Positions 10,801-22,900 are shown, counted from the first letter of the stretch. The stretch: DNA of 64,000 nt from Sclerurus mexicanus (GCA_013396755.1 VWZF01005993.1:2207506-2271505), one strand, 5' to 3'. Numbers and translations are program-made. The notes: generated by a model not told the origin, from the letters alone.

Positions 10801-13800
10801 TGTCAGGCACAGGGGTTCACAAAGTTGATCCTACTGCCAAATGCCAGCATCCCAACAGGCCCAGTCCCTTTTGGAGCCAGCAAGGGAGCAGAGCCAGCAG
10901 CTGGGCAGCCAGCACCACCAGCCACGAGTCACACACAAGCTTTTGGGATCTAAAGCTGCAAAGCCTAAAAGCAACAAACCAGCATGGGGGAGTCAGCAAC
11001 AGCAGCAAAAGCCATTCCAGCAGTTTTTCTGCCAATGGGCTTTATGAAATTTCTCCCTTTAGAAAGGAATGAAGTTGGAGACAAACACACTGTGCATCAG
11101 CACAGCCTCCAGCATTTACAGGAGAGGCAGCAGAGGAGGGAATGCAGGAGGGTTTACGATTGTTTGGCTGAAGGCAATGGCTTCTCCCCAGAAACTAAAC
11201 GGGCCAACCTCCTCCCTTAATAAGAAGCCATATCCTAGTGCATATTACAGCCCAGGAATTCTTCCACTCACATTGGAGCCTCTCTTCTTCAGTCTGTCAT
11301 GGGAGGGTTATTGCTACACTCCCAGTAACAGACCTCCTGAGCCAGTCCCAGTTACTCTGTCTCTACCCTGCCTTGTCCCCTGCCATGTGCCAAAAGTGGC
11401 GCAGACAGTCCCAGCTCTCCCCTGCCATCCCTGCTGTGTCTGCCTGTCCCTGTCATGTCCCTGCCTGCCCCTCCTCACAATGCCAGCTCCATGCTTACCT
11501 TCCACAATGCCCCAAGGGTAGAGCCGTCCACGGACTCGCTGGCCTTTGGCCTCCACCACCGTGTTACTGCCGATGACAGCAAAGGGAGCGCTCTCCTGGA
11601 ACGAGAGGCACCGCTGAGCCCAGCCCAGCCCCACGCTGCCCACGGATCCCTTTGCCAAGGGCCAAGCTCAGGCACAGCGGAGCAGGAGAGGAAAGGCACA
11701 GGGATATCCGCACGTGCCACCGGTTGCAGAGACAAGCCTAAGGCACTGGGATCTACAGGCAGCCTGATTCCCAGCCTGACCTCAGCTGTCCTGAGGGAAG
11801 CTGTGTCTCTGCAGGTGCCTGCATCCCTTCTCGGAGCGGAAGCTCTACAAGGAAGCCAGAGCAAAGAGGCTGGGACACCAAGCAATTGGGACAATGTAGG
11901 CTGAGAGCTTGTCCAGGCAGGGATGTACAGGCTGTGCTCTCCTCTGCTCAGAAGGGAGTCGAAGCCCATTGACCCCCTCAGATAGGAGAAGCAAGGCCAT
12001 ACTTCATGCACACACAGGACTGGCTCAGCCTGGGAGAGGGTCAGGACTGGGCTGCTAAGGCCTCCAGACATGCCTGTATGTTCATGTTGTGTTCCCTCAT
12101 AGAACTTATTTGTCATGGAGCCTGACTTCCCAGTCCTCTGCTGAGCAGGTTCCTTACCTTCAGCTCTCTGTCTTGCTGCTTGAACTCCTCATCTTCATCA
12201 GAGTCACACTCAGGGAACTGGTACACTTTAATACCAAATTTATCAATCTCTTCACGGATCTGTGTCCAGGCAAGACAAAACCAGAAGGATTTAAAACTGA
12301 ACAATACAGAAATATTGGGTTTATTCTGTTTGTGCTACCATGGGCTTCCTATAGTCTACAGATGACAAAAGGAATTGATGTTTCTTCTAGAGTCGGCCTC
12401 TCTGCTGATACCTCTTCCCTTCTCACAGCAGAGCACTGCTGCAGCTACATTTGCAGGTACCGTATATATAAATACATCTATACACACAAACAAGCTATAC
12501 AGACAGATAAATACATATGTATCTCCCCTCCCTCCGCAGCCCATCCCTGCTGCCACATCAGCTATGCCCCCGGAGAGAAAGAGCAGCTCACCCTCTCCTT
12601 TAGCTTCCGGATCTCAGAGGGGATCAGGCAGTCGGCTTTGGCAATCAGGGGCACGATGTTGACCTTCTCATGCAGAGCCTTCATGAACTCAACATCCACA
12701 GGCCTCAGCCTGCAGCAGGGATGAGGAGGGACACAATTAGCAAGGACAGCATGGGCAGCTCCCCTTCCAGCCTCTCACCCACCCAGCACAAAGGGAAAAG
12801 GACAGCACTGACACAAGGGCCTGCAGCAGCACTGGGACAGCCCTCAGCTAGGACTGTACCTTCAGGAAAGCTGTCTCCAATTTTAGCTGCTGAATGTCTC
12901 ACAGTGACACAGCCTGGGTATTTGCTCCCTTGAAGGCCAAATACTGCCCAGGCCACAGCCTGGGGTCTCCCTCCAGCTGTCCTGTGCCACAGGCAGCCAG
13001 TACAGCCCCTTCAGCTTCTCCAGACTAGGCTGACACGTGAGCCAGCAAGGGGCAGGGACTGAAGGCAGCTTAAAACTCCCCTTCCTATGCATCACTCAGG
13101 CCCAGCTAGATAGGAACATACAGGTCTGTGTGGCATTGTTTATCCTGATTTCCAAAACAGGCTGTAAGGCCTGAGCGAGATCTGATGTGCCTGATCACAG
13201 GGAGTCATGCCAGCGAGGGAGAGGGAGTGGTGTGATGCTCAGCTGAGGGAGAGCATCCGGATAGCTCTTCTCCTGTGCCACCATCCCTGCCAGAGTACAA
13301 GCTGCTATAGGGCAATCCTGGGGCACCAGGGTCATCCCTCTGGACTGAGTCAGCCCCCAGGCCTGCAGCGTGGGCTCTCACCCGTGCCCAAAGGGAGAGA
13401 TGAAGTAGAGGCAGCAATGCACTCGGTTGTCCTGGATGTTCTTCCGGTTCAGGCCACTCTCATCACGGAAATACTGTTCAAACTGCTGGTCAATGTAGTC
13501 AGTGATGGGCTTCCAGCTGGGAAGGGCAATTCAATCAAAACAAAATCATGAGTTCAACACCACAGTGTCTCTAGTGACTCTGAGTCCAAGGACCAGAAGG
13601 AAGGCAGCAGAGCCCTGCTCACCACTCAGTGTTGTTAACAGCATCTCCGAAGCCTGGTGTGTCCACTATGGTCAGCTTCAGTTTGACACCCTTCTCCTCA
13701 ATGTCCACCGTGTGCTTGACGATTTCCACTGTTTGATTGATTCTCTCTTTGAACAGGAACACGTGAGTTAAAGCCAGGCAGTAACACTGGGGATCCCCAC

Positions 13801-16800
13801 TCACACCCGTAACAAGCCAGCTCCCTCCTTATCACTGAGCACAGGGAGTAACATGGGTCTCAAAACACCCTGATCATCCTCTGAGGAGCCTCAAGGGAGT
13901 GGTACTGTGAGAGGCCAGCAGCAGGCAGACAGACTCTGAGAAGATACACAAATCTCTGAAGTGCCTGTAGCCCAGCTGCTCTGAACATCTGTCCAGTCAC
14001 TGGGGAAGGGGAACCCCTACCACACTCCAGCATCCGAGAGCAAAAGATAAACCTCAACATCTCAACCAAAAGGGTTAGTGCTGCTTTGCAGCCTCATCTT
14101 CCCTTCCGAGGGCAGAAGAGGCCTACAGCCAAGCCCTTTTTGCTGGAATGCCAATGCTTCTGCAGACACAAAGGACAGCAGGGCCACAAACAAGAGGGCT
14201 GGGATCCAATGAGTCTGTAGCTGCTGCCAAAGCAAGGAACCAGTACTAGTCCTTAAGACAGTCCCATTCACCCCTCTTTGTCCCCAGCTTACCCTCTGCA
14301 TTGAGGAGCTTTCTGTCTTTGTAGAGGTCCGTCAGGAACAGGCTATTCACCAGAGTGGATTTGCCCAGGCCCGACTCTCCTAATTGACAGAGCGCAAAGG
14401 GGAGGAGGAAAAAGCAAGGAACATGACCCTCTAATTGACTTACAAATGAAACTCTGAATAAGGCTTTGAATCCTGAGCCAGAGGAAGTGAGAGAGATGAG
14501 CTGTCAGGAGCTGTTTATTGGCATTACATTTTTCCAGCAGTGGGAGGACTTCTGCGGCAAGATGTCTCAATCCTTGTACAAATGTGATCTCCCAGCTCCC
14601 CCGTCCTCCCTCTCCTTCCCTTCCCTCAGTCCCTGCCTTCACCACCCAGAGATGCTGCTGGAAGAGAAGCTTCCTGGGCTGGGTTATGAGGGGTCAGGAG
14701 GGGCCTGTTTCTCCTGAAGGAACTGCCACAGGCTGGGGGGAAGAGCAAGACCTGAGACAAGGACCAGAACAGAGCGAGGGGAAGGTCCAGGCACTACGGG
14801 AGCACCCACGGGAAGTGAGGAGAGCTGGCTGCCTCCACGTACCCACCATGTGGCGCAACCACCTCCATCCACGGGCAGTCTCACCTGCAACCATCAGGGT
14901 GAAGTCGAATCCCTTCTTCACGGATTTCCTGTGGACCTGGTTCGGCAGAGTGGCAAAGCCCACGTACTGCTTCTCATGGTCCTGCGGGGCAGAGGTGCGT
15001 GGGAGCAGGTCAGGGTGTGCCACCCCTTCTGCCTGAGCCTCACACAGCCACACGGGGCTGGACTCAAAAAGCCCCTGGGGCAGAGCCAGGGGCTGGAGGA
15101 GAGGCCAGTCCCTGCCCTGGCAGCAGTGCAGGGCACAGCACACACCTGCTCTGGGCTCAGGGACTTTGTCCTTCCCACAGGTGGGTACAGAGGGAGGGAC
15201 ACCTCCTCCCCACATCAGGCCTGCTCCCCAGCACAGAGAGCACAAGGGGAAAGGCACATCCCACCCTTCCCAGCAGAGAGCACGTCCAGGGCCGCTGCTG
15301 ACACACAACCTTTCTAGCTCTTGGTTTCTCCTGAGCAGTTGCAAGCTCCCTTCACAGCAGTCACCAAATGCCACCTCTCCCCAGGTCATTTCCATATCCC
15401 TCCCTCCAGAGGCACGTGTGCTCAGCTCTGTAATTAGCACCCCAGGGCTTGTGCTGTCCTGAGCCCCGTCTAAAGAAAGGTGCAGTGGCTCAGCTTCTGC
15501 TTGACCTGAGAGGGGATTATTTCTTGCTGTGTCACAGCCACTCCTGGCTGAGTAAGAGGAAATCCTGAATAATCTCTTGTATTTTTTCTGAAGAGACTGA
15601 AGTTCAAGGAGCATGGGAAGTGGAAAGATGCGGAAGTATTGTTAACACAGCTGAGATGCTTTTGGTAAGGGTATTCCATTTAGTATTACAGGAGTGTTAC
15701 CTACTGCCCAACCACCCCCAGACGCAGCCCCCTGTCACTGAGCACTCTCTCACAGTACAAAGCCACCCCACAGGCCTGGCACACACTCCGTACAAGCACA
15801 CTAAGCCATTCACAAATGCCTGAGCTAGAGACATGATAGACTCCACTTTTCAACATCACTGAAAATAACCATACCCCTGGGATTCACACTACAGACAAAT
15901 CCACAGAGCCAGGAGTTCCTCAAAACCGGCTCCAGCTTCCACTCAGCCATGTATGCCTTCAAGCACACGATGGTCCTCACGCAGTTCTCCAGGCACAGCA
16001 GGGAAGACCTCTGTTCCTAAGTTTAACTATCTGTTCCTGGGCCACACACTCAAAAAACCAAAAGGTGTAACCCAGTGTGCCGGGCTCAGGGCAATGCTGA
16101 CTTGCCCATATCTCCACACTGCAACTGAGCAACATCACTCCTGAGCAGCACACTACAGCCTTTGGCTGCATGTCCACCTGGGTGAGCATCCTCAGCCAGA
16201 CTGCAAAGTTTCAGTGGCGACGTTGAGCTGGGAGGACAGAGAGTCTCCTCTTCCCAACTCATGGCTGCTCTGGAGCTGCCCACTCAGATAGAAGAGACAC
16301 GGCTGATGGCCATCGTGGCCTAAGGACTCTGTCCTTTAGCATGGTCACTACCTGCTAGAAATTGAAGTTTAGTTTGGGTCTAAGACATGGGCATTCTACC
16401 CTGACACAGTGACTGTGGGCTCTGGTCTCCCTCACTTTCCTCCCTTGTTAACAGAGCTGAAAGCAATACTGTTTCACCACCCCACAATCCAGAAAGGCAG
16501 GAAGGGACAGAGAAAATGAAATCAGAGAACCGGGGAGAATTACAGAGTGCCCAAAGCGCTCCACTGGCAGCTGTAATGACTGAGCTAAAAGGCAGTGACA
16601 TCCCAACGCAGCAGTGCAGTGAGCAGCACTGAGACCCCGGGGTGGTAAGAGACAGCAGTTCTGAGGAGCTGCATTCCACAAAGCAATGCCTGCCTGGGGG
16701 ACACCATGAACTGCCACCCAAAATGCTCAGTAAAGGGCAAACACAAGGTGTGAAAAGCAGAGTGAGAAACGTGATAATGGCAAGGTCACAAAAACAAGAA

Positions 16801-19611
16801 AGAAAAGACTGCTTCCAGCCTTTGTCCCTCAGTGTCAGGGTTGTGTCTCCTCCTGGTGAAACACATTCATGAACACAACTGAAGGGGACATGTGACAGCC
16901 CACACCTCACAGTGTAAGGTCCAGTGTTCCCCAGCAAGCACCACAAAAAACCAAATTATTTCCCTTTGTGCTTCTCCTGCCCTGATCTCTACCAGACTTC
17001 GGGGAGACAACGATCACCTGCTCTCTCCAGTAACTCGACATTTGAAATAGTACTAGTAATGTGCTAACGAAACCATAGCTGAGGCATGGGGTGTGTTTCT
17101 CTTGTTTTCTTTGGTTTTTAACCTAGATGACTAAGGGCTGACAGTGGAGACACTGGGGAGCTGAGCTCTGGTGCAACTCCACTCACTTCTGCCGGGTGTA
17201 ACTGGCTGAACCTGATCTCTCATTTCTGTTCAGCCCAACCAAGAGTGTGGATTTACCATACCTCTGGTTGCCTCCCCATAGCTCGGTGGAATCACCACAG
17301 CTGAAATGCGCAAATCCCAGCTGGTGAAGGACACTGCCCTTTGCCCAGGACTCATGCAGTCATTCCCCTCACAGGAAGGAAGGTCAGTGCTGAGTGCAAT
17401 ACCACGAGAAGAGCTCCCCTCACTGTGGGAGGCAGCCAGAGCTGCGAGGGGAAAAGCCCTGTCCTCAGCCATGTGTCCCTCTCACCAGCCATGGACATGC
17501 TGCGGAGCCCTGTCAGAGGCTGAGGGCCAGCGTGTCTGCCAAGGGCAAAGGCAAGAGATCCAGGGGGAATTCTGAGGAGGGATCCCCTGCTTCCAACAGC
17601 CCTCTCTCAGGGACAGCAGCGTGGTCCCTGCACCACAGCCAGCCTTGACCTTCCTCATCAGGGCTTTTGTTTGTTCCTATCCCAGATATATTCAGGCACA
17701 GTGACAGGCACATGCCACTGTCTCTGCCAGTGTGCCAACATCAACAAGGCACTTAAGGGGCCCAAGGAGCCTCCTGAGCCCAGTGTGTGCCTTGCTCAAA
17801 GCTCTACACCACTCCCTACCTCCATTAGACCCAACATGGACACTACCTGCACAGCAACTGTGCACAGGTTGGGGAGCACTGAAGAGGGTTAGAAGTCTGA
17901 GAGGGCAACTGAAGGAGGCAGGAGGCCTTCTGGGTTGTGAAAAGCTAAAACCCGTTAATTAGATGAGAGGCTCGGACGAAGGGAGTTCCTGGAGGCCTCA
18001 GAGCCCCCTCAGCGTGCTCTCAACCCTCATAAACCAGCTCCCATCAAGCTGACACAAGCCAGGACAGCTGGTCACTGCACGGTGCTTCCCTTGGCAGCTC
18101 CAGCTGTCGGGAAAGGGCCCCGGCCAGCCGAGCCAACAGCGCTCTGGCACAGGGAGCCTCTCTCCCCACCGCCTGCTCCACGGTGCTGCCTTTGTTCCTG
18201 CTGCTGTCCCACCCCACTTGCCTGGGAACGTGCCCCATGCACCGCAGCAGAGGCCACCAAGAGCTGTGGCCAATCTTTAGGACTCTGTCACAAACCAAAG
18301 CACCCCAGGCCAAGCAAAACATGCTGGTACTTTCCCTCAGCACGCACTCGCAGGTTTGCCAGACATGACAGCACCATGTCACATCCTCACATCCTCCAAC
18401 ACCCAGCTAAGGTGGCCGGGGCTCCCTGGCAGGGAGCTCAAACTAAGCAACAAAGCCTTGGTGGGTTCAAGGCTGTTCCTGTCATGGGGGGTAGGAAGGT
18501 TCGGGATCTGTTGCTCAGATGAGAAGCTATCCCGGTACCGAGGCGTTGGCAGGGCTGTCTGTACCCCCAAGGCAGGGCACACTGCACAGCCTCCAGCGCT
18601 CCTGTCCTTCCTGATTCCCTCCTCACCTCTCTGGTGGATGTGCTGTTTAAACCAACCCAGGACTCATATGACTTCTCCATTCAGCCAGGGGATAAATGAG
18701 GCCTTGCTGGGTGTATTTTAAAGGGCTAAAATTAAATGCCATGGAAGCACAACAAATCTGAAGAATAGCCCCTATCAAGGTCTGGATCGAACCCCACAAC
18801 TGACAGAGCTGTGCTAGGATCCTGGTGCCTCTGCCTCCACTTCTTCAGGGGGAAGGGGCCCACTGGGTGTCACAGCCCCCAGCACAAGCCATCCAGCTCC
18901 CTCCCGGGTGGCCCTTCCTCCAGCCCTTCCTCCGGCCAGGCACGGCCGCCACATCCGCGTCTGCACGAACCAGCCCAGCCCAGCCCAGCCCCGGCCGAGA
19001 GCCAGACCCTCCACTTCCTTTCATTACACAAAGCTGCATAATTTCGTAACACAAACAGCCCCCGGGGCATCTGCCGCGGACATCTGCTGCCTGGGGCCTG
19101 GGGCCGAGCACCGCAGTCCCGGCAGAGCCACGCGCCCACCAGCGTTTGCTGCAGACAGGGAACAGCGGCCGGCAAAGCGCAGCATTACCAGGCTGCTAAT
19201 TAACGCCAGACCGGACTGCGTGCGGGCACACACAGCGCCGGCTCCTGCCCTGAGCCCCGCCGAGCACACAAACGCCATTCAGAGAGGGAATCTCTGCACG
19301 GAATAACCCCGCAAAAGCGCCGCTCGTGTCCCCGCCGTGCCGCCCGCTCCCGCGGGGGCTGCTCCCCTCCCTTCTGTCCCCGCCATCCCTCCCTTACCGG
19401 TGCCTTTCCGCTCCTCCGCTCCCCAGAGGTCTCATCTTGTGCCGCACACGTCTGCTCGGGCACCATCCTCCCCCCTCGTGTCCCCGCTGCTCCCCGGATC
19501 GCTATAAATACCCCGCTGTACCTTCAGCCTGCCCGGGTGGCTCCGCTGTGCCTGCGTGCGGGGGGACAGCAGCCGCTCCACGAGCCGCTCCTGGATAATG
19601 ATCGAATCCAT
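7826..19611 (-). CDS. SEPTIN5: SEPTIN5, eleven coding exons (gene span)
   Basis: Eleven exons with GT-AG boundaries join without a frame break into a 381-residue septin (human isoforms are about 369-378). Septins are GTP-binding proteins that form hetero-oligomeric filaments under the plasma membrane; SEPTIN5 regulates vesicle exocytosis in neurons and platelets. Visible motifs are the membrane-binding polybasic HRKSVKK (47-53), P-loop GESGLGKST (63-71), G3 DTPGFGD (120-126), G4 AKAD (201-204), the septin unique element around GRLYPWG (274-280), and a C-terminal coiled coil (about 350-381). The closest human match is the isoform beginning with an MDS exon. It is assigned to SEPTIN5 rather than SEPTIN2 or SEPTIN4 by the tail (PIPILPLPTP, LRRMQEMLQKMQQQMQDQ) and by GP1BB lying downstream. 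Introns are 4540, 505, 546, 106, 672, 332, 562, 1235, 1822 and 320 bases from 5' to 3', and I see no nested gene in them. GP1BB follows in the same orientation about 6 kb further on. Confidence 0.97.
8203..8305 (-). CDS. SEPTIN5: SEPTIN5 coding exon 10
   Basis: Encodes the variable tail with PIPILPLPTPDTETEKL and ends KMKDEE before a GAG|GTGAGA donor. The acceptor is CATCTCTCCAG. Its first base completes a serine codon (QQMTS) begun in exon 9. The proline-rich linker is typical of SEPTIN5 and distinguishes it from SEPTIN2. Confidence 0.95.
10128..10263 (-). CDS. SEPTIN5: SEPTIN5 coding exon 9
   Basis: Encodes the end of the septin GTPase domain, from ENQAHCDFVKLRNMLI to HYENYRAQCIQQMT. The HMHDLKDVT segment is the conserved helix just before the tail. 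Donor CAG|GTGGGT, acceptor TCCCCAG. The first codon (valine) is split with exon 8. Confidence 0.96.
11499..11595 (-). CDS. SEPTIN5: SEPTIN5 coding exon 8
   Basis: Encodes ESAPFAVIGSNT through VRGRLYPWGIVE, covering the start of the septin unique element, which is a filament interface. Donor GAAG|GTAAGC, acceptor CGTTCCAG. It is essentially identical to the human segment. Confidence 0.97.
12158..12259 (-). CDS. SEPTIN5: SEPTIN5 coding exon 7
   Basis: Encodes IREEIDKFGIKVYQFPE and the acidic run CDSDEDEEFKQQDRELK, a surface segment of the GTPase domain. Donor AAG|GTAAGG, acceptor TGGACACAG, phase 0 at both ends, so skipping it would keep the frame. Confidence 0.97.
12592..12709 (-). CDS. SEPTIN5: SEPTIN5 coding exon 6
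   Basis: Encodes LRPVDVEFMKALHEKVN, the G4 motif AKAD (201-204) that sets guanine specificity, and SEIRKLKER. Donor AGG|GTGAGC, acceptor CCTGCTGCAG. The first base completes the glycine codon of GHG. Confidence 0.97.
13382..13516 (-). CDS. SEPTIN5: SEPTIN5 coding exon 5
   Basis: Encodes WKPITDYIDQQFEQYF, DESGLNRKNIQDNRVHC and CLYFISPFGHG, part of the GTPase core. Donor CACGG|GTGAGA, acceptor CCCTTCCCAG. The split TG|C codon restores the cysteine of the NNTEC motif. Confidence 0.97.
13623..13746 (-). CDS. SEPTIN5: SEPTIN5 coding exon 4
   Basis: Encodes RINQTVEIVKHTVDIEEKG and the G3 motif DTPGFGD (120-126), whose aspartate coordinates the GTP magnesium. Donor GAGTG|GTGAGC, acceptor CCTGTTCAAAG. 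The intron to exon 5 is only 106 bases. Confidence 0.97.
14293..14379 (-). CDS. SEPTIN5: SEPTIN5 coding exon 3 (P-loop)
   Basis: Encodes ESGLGKSTLVNSLFLTDLY through KLLNAE. With the glycine split from exon 2 this is the Walker A/G1 loop that binds GTP phosphates. Donor GAGG|GTAAGC, acceptor CTGTCAATTAG. Confidence 0.97.
14885..14981 (-). CDS. SEPTIN5: SEPTIN5 coding exon 2
   Basis: Encodes DHEKQYVGFATLPNQV, the polybasic HRKSVKK that binds phosphoinositides, and FDFTLMVA. Acceptor GCCCCGCAG, donor GCAG|GTGAGA. It is the first exon shared by alternative SEPTIN5 isoforms in mammals. The same frame stays open for about 630 bases into the upstream intron, which I attribute to GC-rich composition. 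Confidence 0.96.
18971..18992 (-). repeat. (CAGCC)n repeat with G-quadruplex motif
   Basis: Four tandem CAGCC units end in CCCC. On the minus strand, the sense strand of SEPTIN5, four runs of three or four G are separated by CT dinucleotides, meeting the usual G3N1-7 quadruplex rule. It lies about 530 bases inside intron 1. Folding is inferred. Confidence 0.7.
19503..19510 (+). promoter_or_regulatory. TATAAATA motif antisense to SEPTIN5 exon 1
   Basis: A clean TATAAATA lies on the plus strand inside the CpG island, just within SEPTIN5 intron 1. If used, transcription would start near 19535 and run antisense through exon 1. The motif is visible; activity is speculative. Confidence 0.25.
19522..19611 (-). 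CDS. SEPTIN5: SEPTIN5 coding exon 1
   Basis: Encodes residues 1-30, beginning MDSIIIQERLVERLLSPRTQ and ending GRLK before an AAG|GTACAG donor. It matches the mammalian isoform with an MDS...RLVEQLLSPRTQAQR N-terminus. The ATG has G at -3 and at +4. The frame is open a short way upstream but has no earlier ATG. It joins exon 2 in phase 0. Confidence 0.92.
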
Positions 19612-19999
19612 AACCGCGGCTGGCAGGACGGACGGACAGCCACCGCGGGCCAACAAAAAATCCCCAACCCATGTGTTCCCTCCCAGCCGTCGCTAAAGCC
19701 ATGCGGCAGCCCCCCCGCCCACGCGTGCACACACACGCAGGGCTGGCTCGGCTCGCCCCGGTGCCGAGGCGAGGCGAGGCGGAGAAGCGGGGAGAGGCGA
19801 GGAAGGGCGAGCAGGCTCCCAGGCAGCTGCCCGGGGATTTCCTGCCTCCGCCTGTGCCGCGGGAGGAGCCTGCGAGCGGGGACGGGACAAAGGCCACCGC
19901 GATGTCCCCCGCAGTGTCCCGCGGAGCGTCTGTGCACGCACCGGATGCTGCCCCTGCCATCAGCCCGGCTCCGCCTGACAGATGGGCTCATTCAGCTGG

Positions 20000-22900
20000 A
20001 GGATTGCTTAGATATCCTGCCTGGCGCAGCCCAGACAAAGGTTTGCTGGAGGAAACCTGCTCTCAGAACTGTGCTGATTATGGCTGTGTGGGTGAAGGTC
20101 TCAAGGGTCTGGGATGCTCCCAAAAAGTAGGGTGCAAACGTAGCCCCCACGTCGTAGTCCTGGTTGATATGAATCTGATTCCATAATTTGCAGGTTCTGT
20201 TGTCTAGTCCAGACTCTACTGCAGCCTCATCTCTGAATCCAAGAGGAATAGCAAATTGGAGTTATTCTGGATCTTACAGCAACCACTTAAGCTTTGAAGA
20301 CATCTCAGAACAAGGAAGTATCTGTGTTTGTTAAGCACAGTCCCAGCCCAGCAACAGTCCAGCACACCAGAAAAGTCATTTAAACCTCAAGTCTGGATTC
20401 TGAATCTAACCTATAAGACCTCCTTTCCACCTTTCTGTGCAGCCATAGAAACCAACTGGAAGGTTAATACCACAGCATGTATAATAAAGTGACAGGAGAT
20501 GACAGCACTGGTGGTGCTGGAGGAACCTGTCCCTTGCCACACAGCTCCCTGAGCAGCTTTCTGCTTACCAATGGGAAGGACACGTTCAGCCATACTCCTG
20601 CCTTGCTCCCAGCCAGAGCTCCCACTGCTTCTCTGGGAACTGCAGGTCTCTGGCAGTGGCTCCACAGAGCTCCTGACCAGCAGGGCCTGTGCTGGTCACC
20701 CCTGGGCCACAACCCAGAACCTCCACCACACACCTCAAGTCTGGCTGACATCAGGTTCTCATACAATGTACTGAGTCACTACAAGGCCCACTGGCTTGAA
20801 GTCTGGAGGAGGTTGAGCATGGAAAGGTCTTAGAAATATACCACATGTTGAAGAAAGGAAAGAAGAGAGGAAAAACCACGCTGTTTTACCTATGCTGCCA
20901 TCCTGCAAGCTGACGGAAGGCTCACAGGCACAAGGTCCTAAAGGCTGAGAAAAATAAATGGGGAACTGGGAAACACTTCCAGAGCAGGAAAACTCCCACC
21001 ATACCACAGCTGTCATATCACATGCATGAAGCCCTTCTCCAAACCACTCTGCTCTGCCAGCAGTATCCTGAAATGACTCCCAATTGTTTTGGCATGTAAC
21101 AGTTAAACTGAAGGCCTGAGATCCAGGTGTGGCAGGAATTGCCATTGCCCAGAACATGTCCCCATTCAGCGGCTCTGCCCCTGCTCTGCAGCATTGCTCC
21201 ATTCTTCAGGGAGCCAGCAATCCTGCACTGGTCTCCCAGACCAGTGGTAGGCCAAGTCATGCTCACAAAACCTTTTTTTGCCTCCTAGATTCTCCATACT
21301 TAATCCACCATTGGGGTCTGCAGCTCGCACACAAGTGAGGATCAGTGATGGTAATGGGCTGCCTGTGCTGGGCAGCAAGAGAGAGGGCTTGCGGCACACC
21401 AAAGATGCATCTTACTTGAGATAACAGGAGTTTTCACACCAGTCCTTCTACACCATAAACCACAATAGCTGCAAGCATATCCTCTCCAACCCCCATGAAT
21501 TTCATGGCTTGGTCTGAGGGCCACAGGCCACGTGGCCACCAACCACAAGTATCTTCTAAGTGCACGCGGAGACACACTGTGTCCCCACAAGCCCACTGCA
21601 CCAAATCAGAGCATTCCTCTGAGCTGGGATCACAGATGAAGTCAACAATGATTTGGTTACGACAAAACCACAGTGTTGTTCATGGCCCCAGGAGCCATGC
21701 TGACAGTGCAAAGAGGAACAAGGAACTACTGTCTCCCGAGCCTTGAGCTCTCACACATCATACATGCTCTCAGAACTGGCAGTCAGGGAGGGATTCCAGT
21801 CAGGCGGCCTGAGAACTCAGAGAGGAGATTAGGAAAAGCAACCCAGAATAGTAGGTCTTGGCTACAGAGAGCATCTTAAGGGTAAGAGGCCAATGCTACG
21901 GCTTCCAAAATGCTGACAGACAGTCAACTGGTCCCAGATTCTTCTGTCCCTGCTAGAGATGCTCATCTTGCCTCCTCAGAGTCACCAAACCATAAATGAC
22001 AGACTCTATGTCCCTCATGACACACCCGGAGTGGTTGGCTCAGGCTGGTCTGTGTGCAAACTTCCCTAAGACAGATGAGCCAACCTTTGTTTCACCCCTG
22101 TCCTGATCACTCTTCTCTTTCCACACAGCCCTTGGAAATGCCCAGTGTAAACCCTGGCCTGCTCCTTCAACAAGAAATCTGATGTATGCCATCCTTAAGA
22201 GAGGAAAAACAGAACATAGGACATTTCACTTGCAGTGTGCAGCAGAGTTCAGCAAGGAAAGTCTTTGCCCTTTGATCTAGAGCAAAACCAAAAGCATTTT
22301 CTTCCTCTCCAGGCAGGTGTGAGCAGCAGCACTCAGTGGTGAAGTGGTCTGCAGAATCCACGTTTCTGACTGTCAGAGCAGAGCTTGTCCTGGCCCAGCT
22401 CTTCTCTGTCAAACTGTGACAGCAGACAGAGGTCCCCACCCACAGGGGAGCTGGTTTCTGGCAGATATGATATGACCTAGGGACAGCAGTGCTCAGGCTC
22501 CATCCTTGGTGAACAACCAGGAGCATGTAATGGAAGGGAAAATCTTCAGCCTGATCTGGACAGATGCTCTGGAGTACCACAGACCAGGCAAGAGGGTCCC
22601 ACCAGGGATGCACCCAGCCAGGCTGGCCTGAGCAGGAAAGCTGTGAAACTGCATATCCATGGCTTGACAGGGTCAGCACAGCCACGTAATAACAGCCTTT
22701 ATGCTTCTCCCTCTGTAGCAGACAAAGCTAATTTCAGACCGGGAATGGGAGCAGCAGCAGGCAGTAAAACCACTCCCAGCTTGGACCAGGGCAGTGGAGA
22801 CTGAGGAACTGCAAGTATCTTCCCTGCAGGTGCAGAGCTGGGAAACTCCAGGGCTCAGTTCCCGACTTCTTCTCCTGCTGCCTCCTCTCCCACTACATGG

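Larger units (their letters stand above)
14982..19521 (-). other. SEPTIN5: SEPTIN5 intron 1
   Basis: The 4.5-kb first intron contains no recognisable exon. Its 5' end is CpG-rich and continuous with the promoter island. It holds a CAGCC repeat near 18971 that reads as a G-quadruplex motif in the transcript sense, and a TATAAATA on the opposite strand at 19503. The rest is unique sequence of ordinary composition. Confidence 0.6.
18900..19990 (-). promoter_or_regulatory. SEPTIN5: CpG-rich promoter of SEPTIN5 (MDS isoform)
   Basis: CpG density and GC content rise sharply here compared with both flanks, and coding exon 1 lies inside. No TATA box sits at a suitable distance on the minus strand, as is usual for CpG-island promoters with dispersed start sites. 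The 5' UTR would lie between 19612 and roughly 19950. The exact start site cannot be read from sequence. Confidence 0.65.

Noticed and set aside
18784..18795. GGGGTTCGATCC on the minus strand, like a tRNA B box
   Set aside because: No A box or acceptor stem at the right distance, and no cloverleaf can be drawn from the flanks.
19612..19656. Upstream extension of the SEPTIN5 exon 1 frame
   Set aside because: There is no ATG in it. The MDS start matches the mammalian isoform and has good initiation context.
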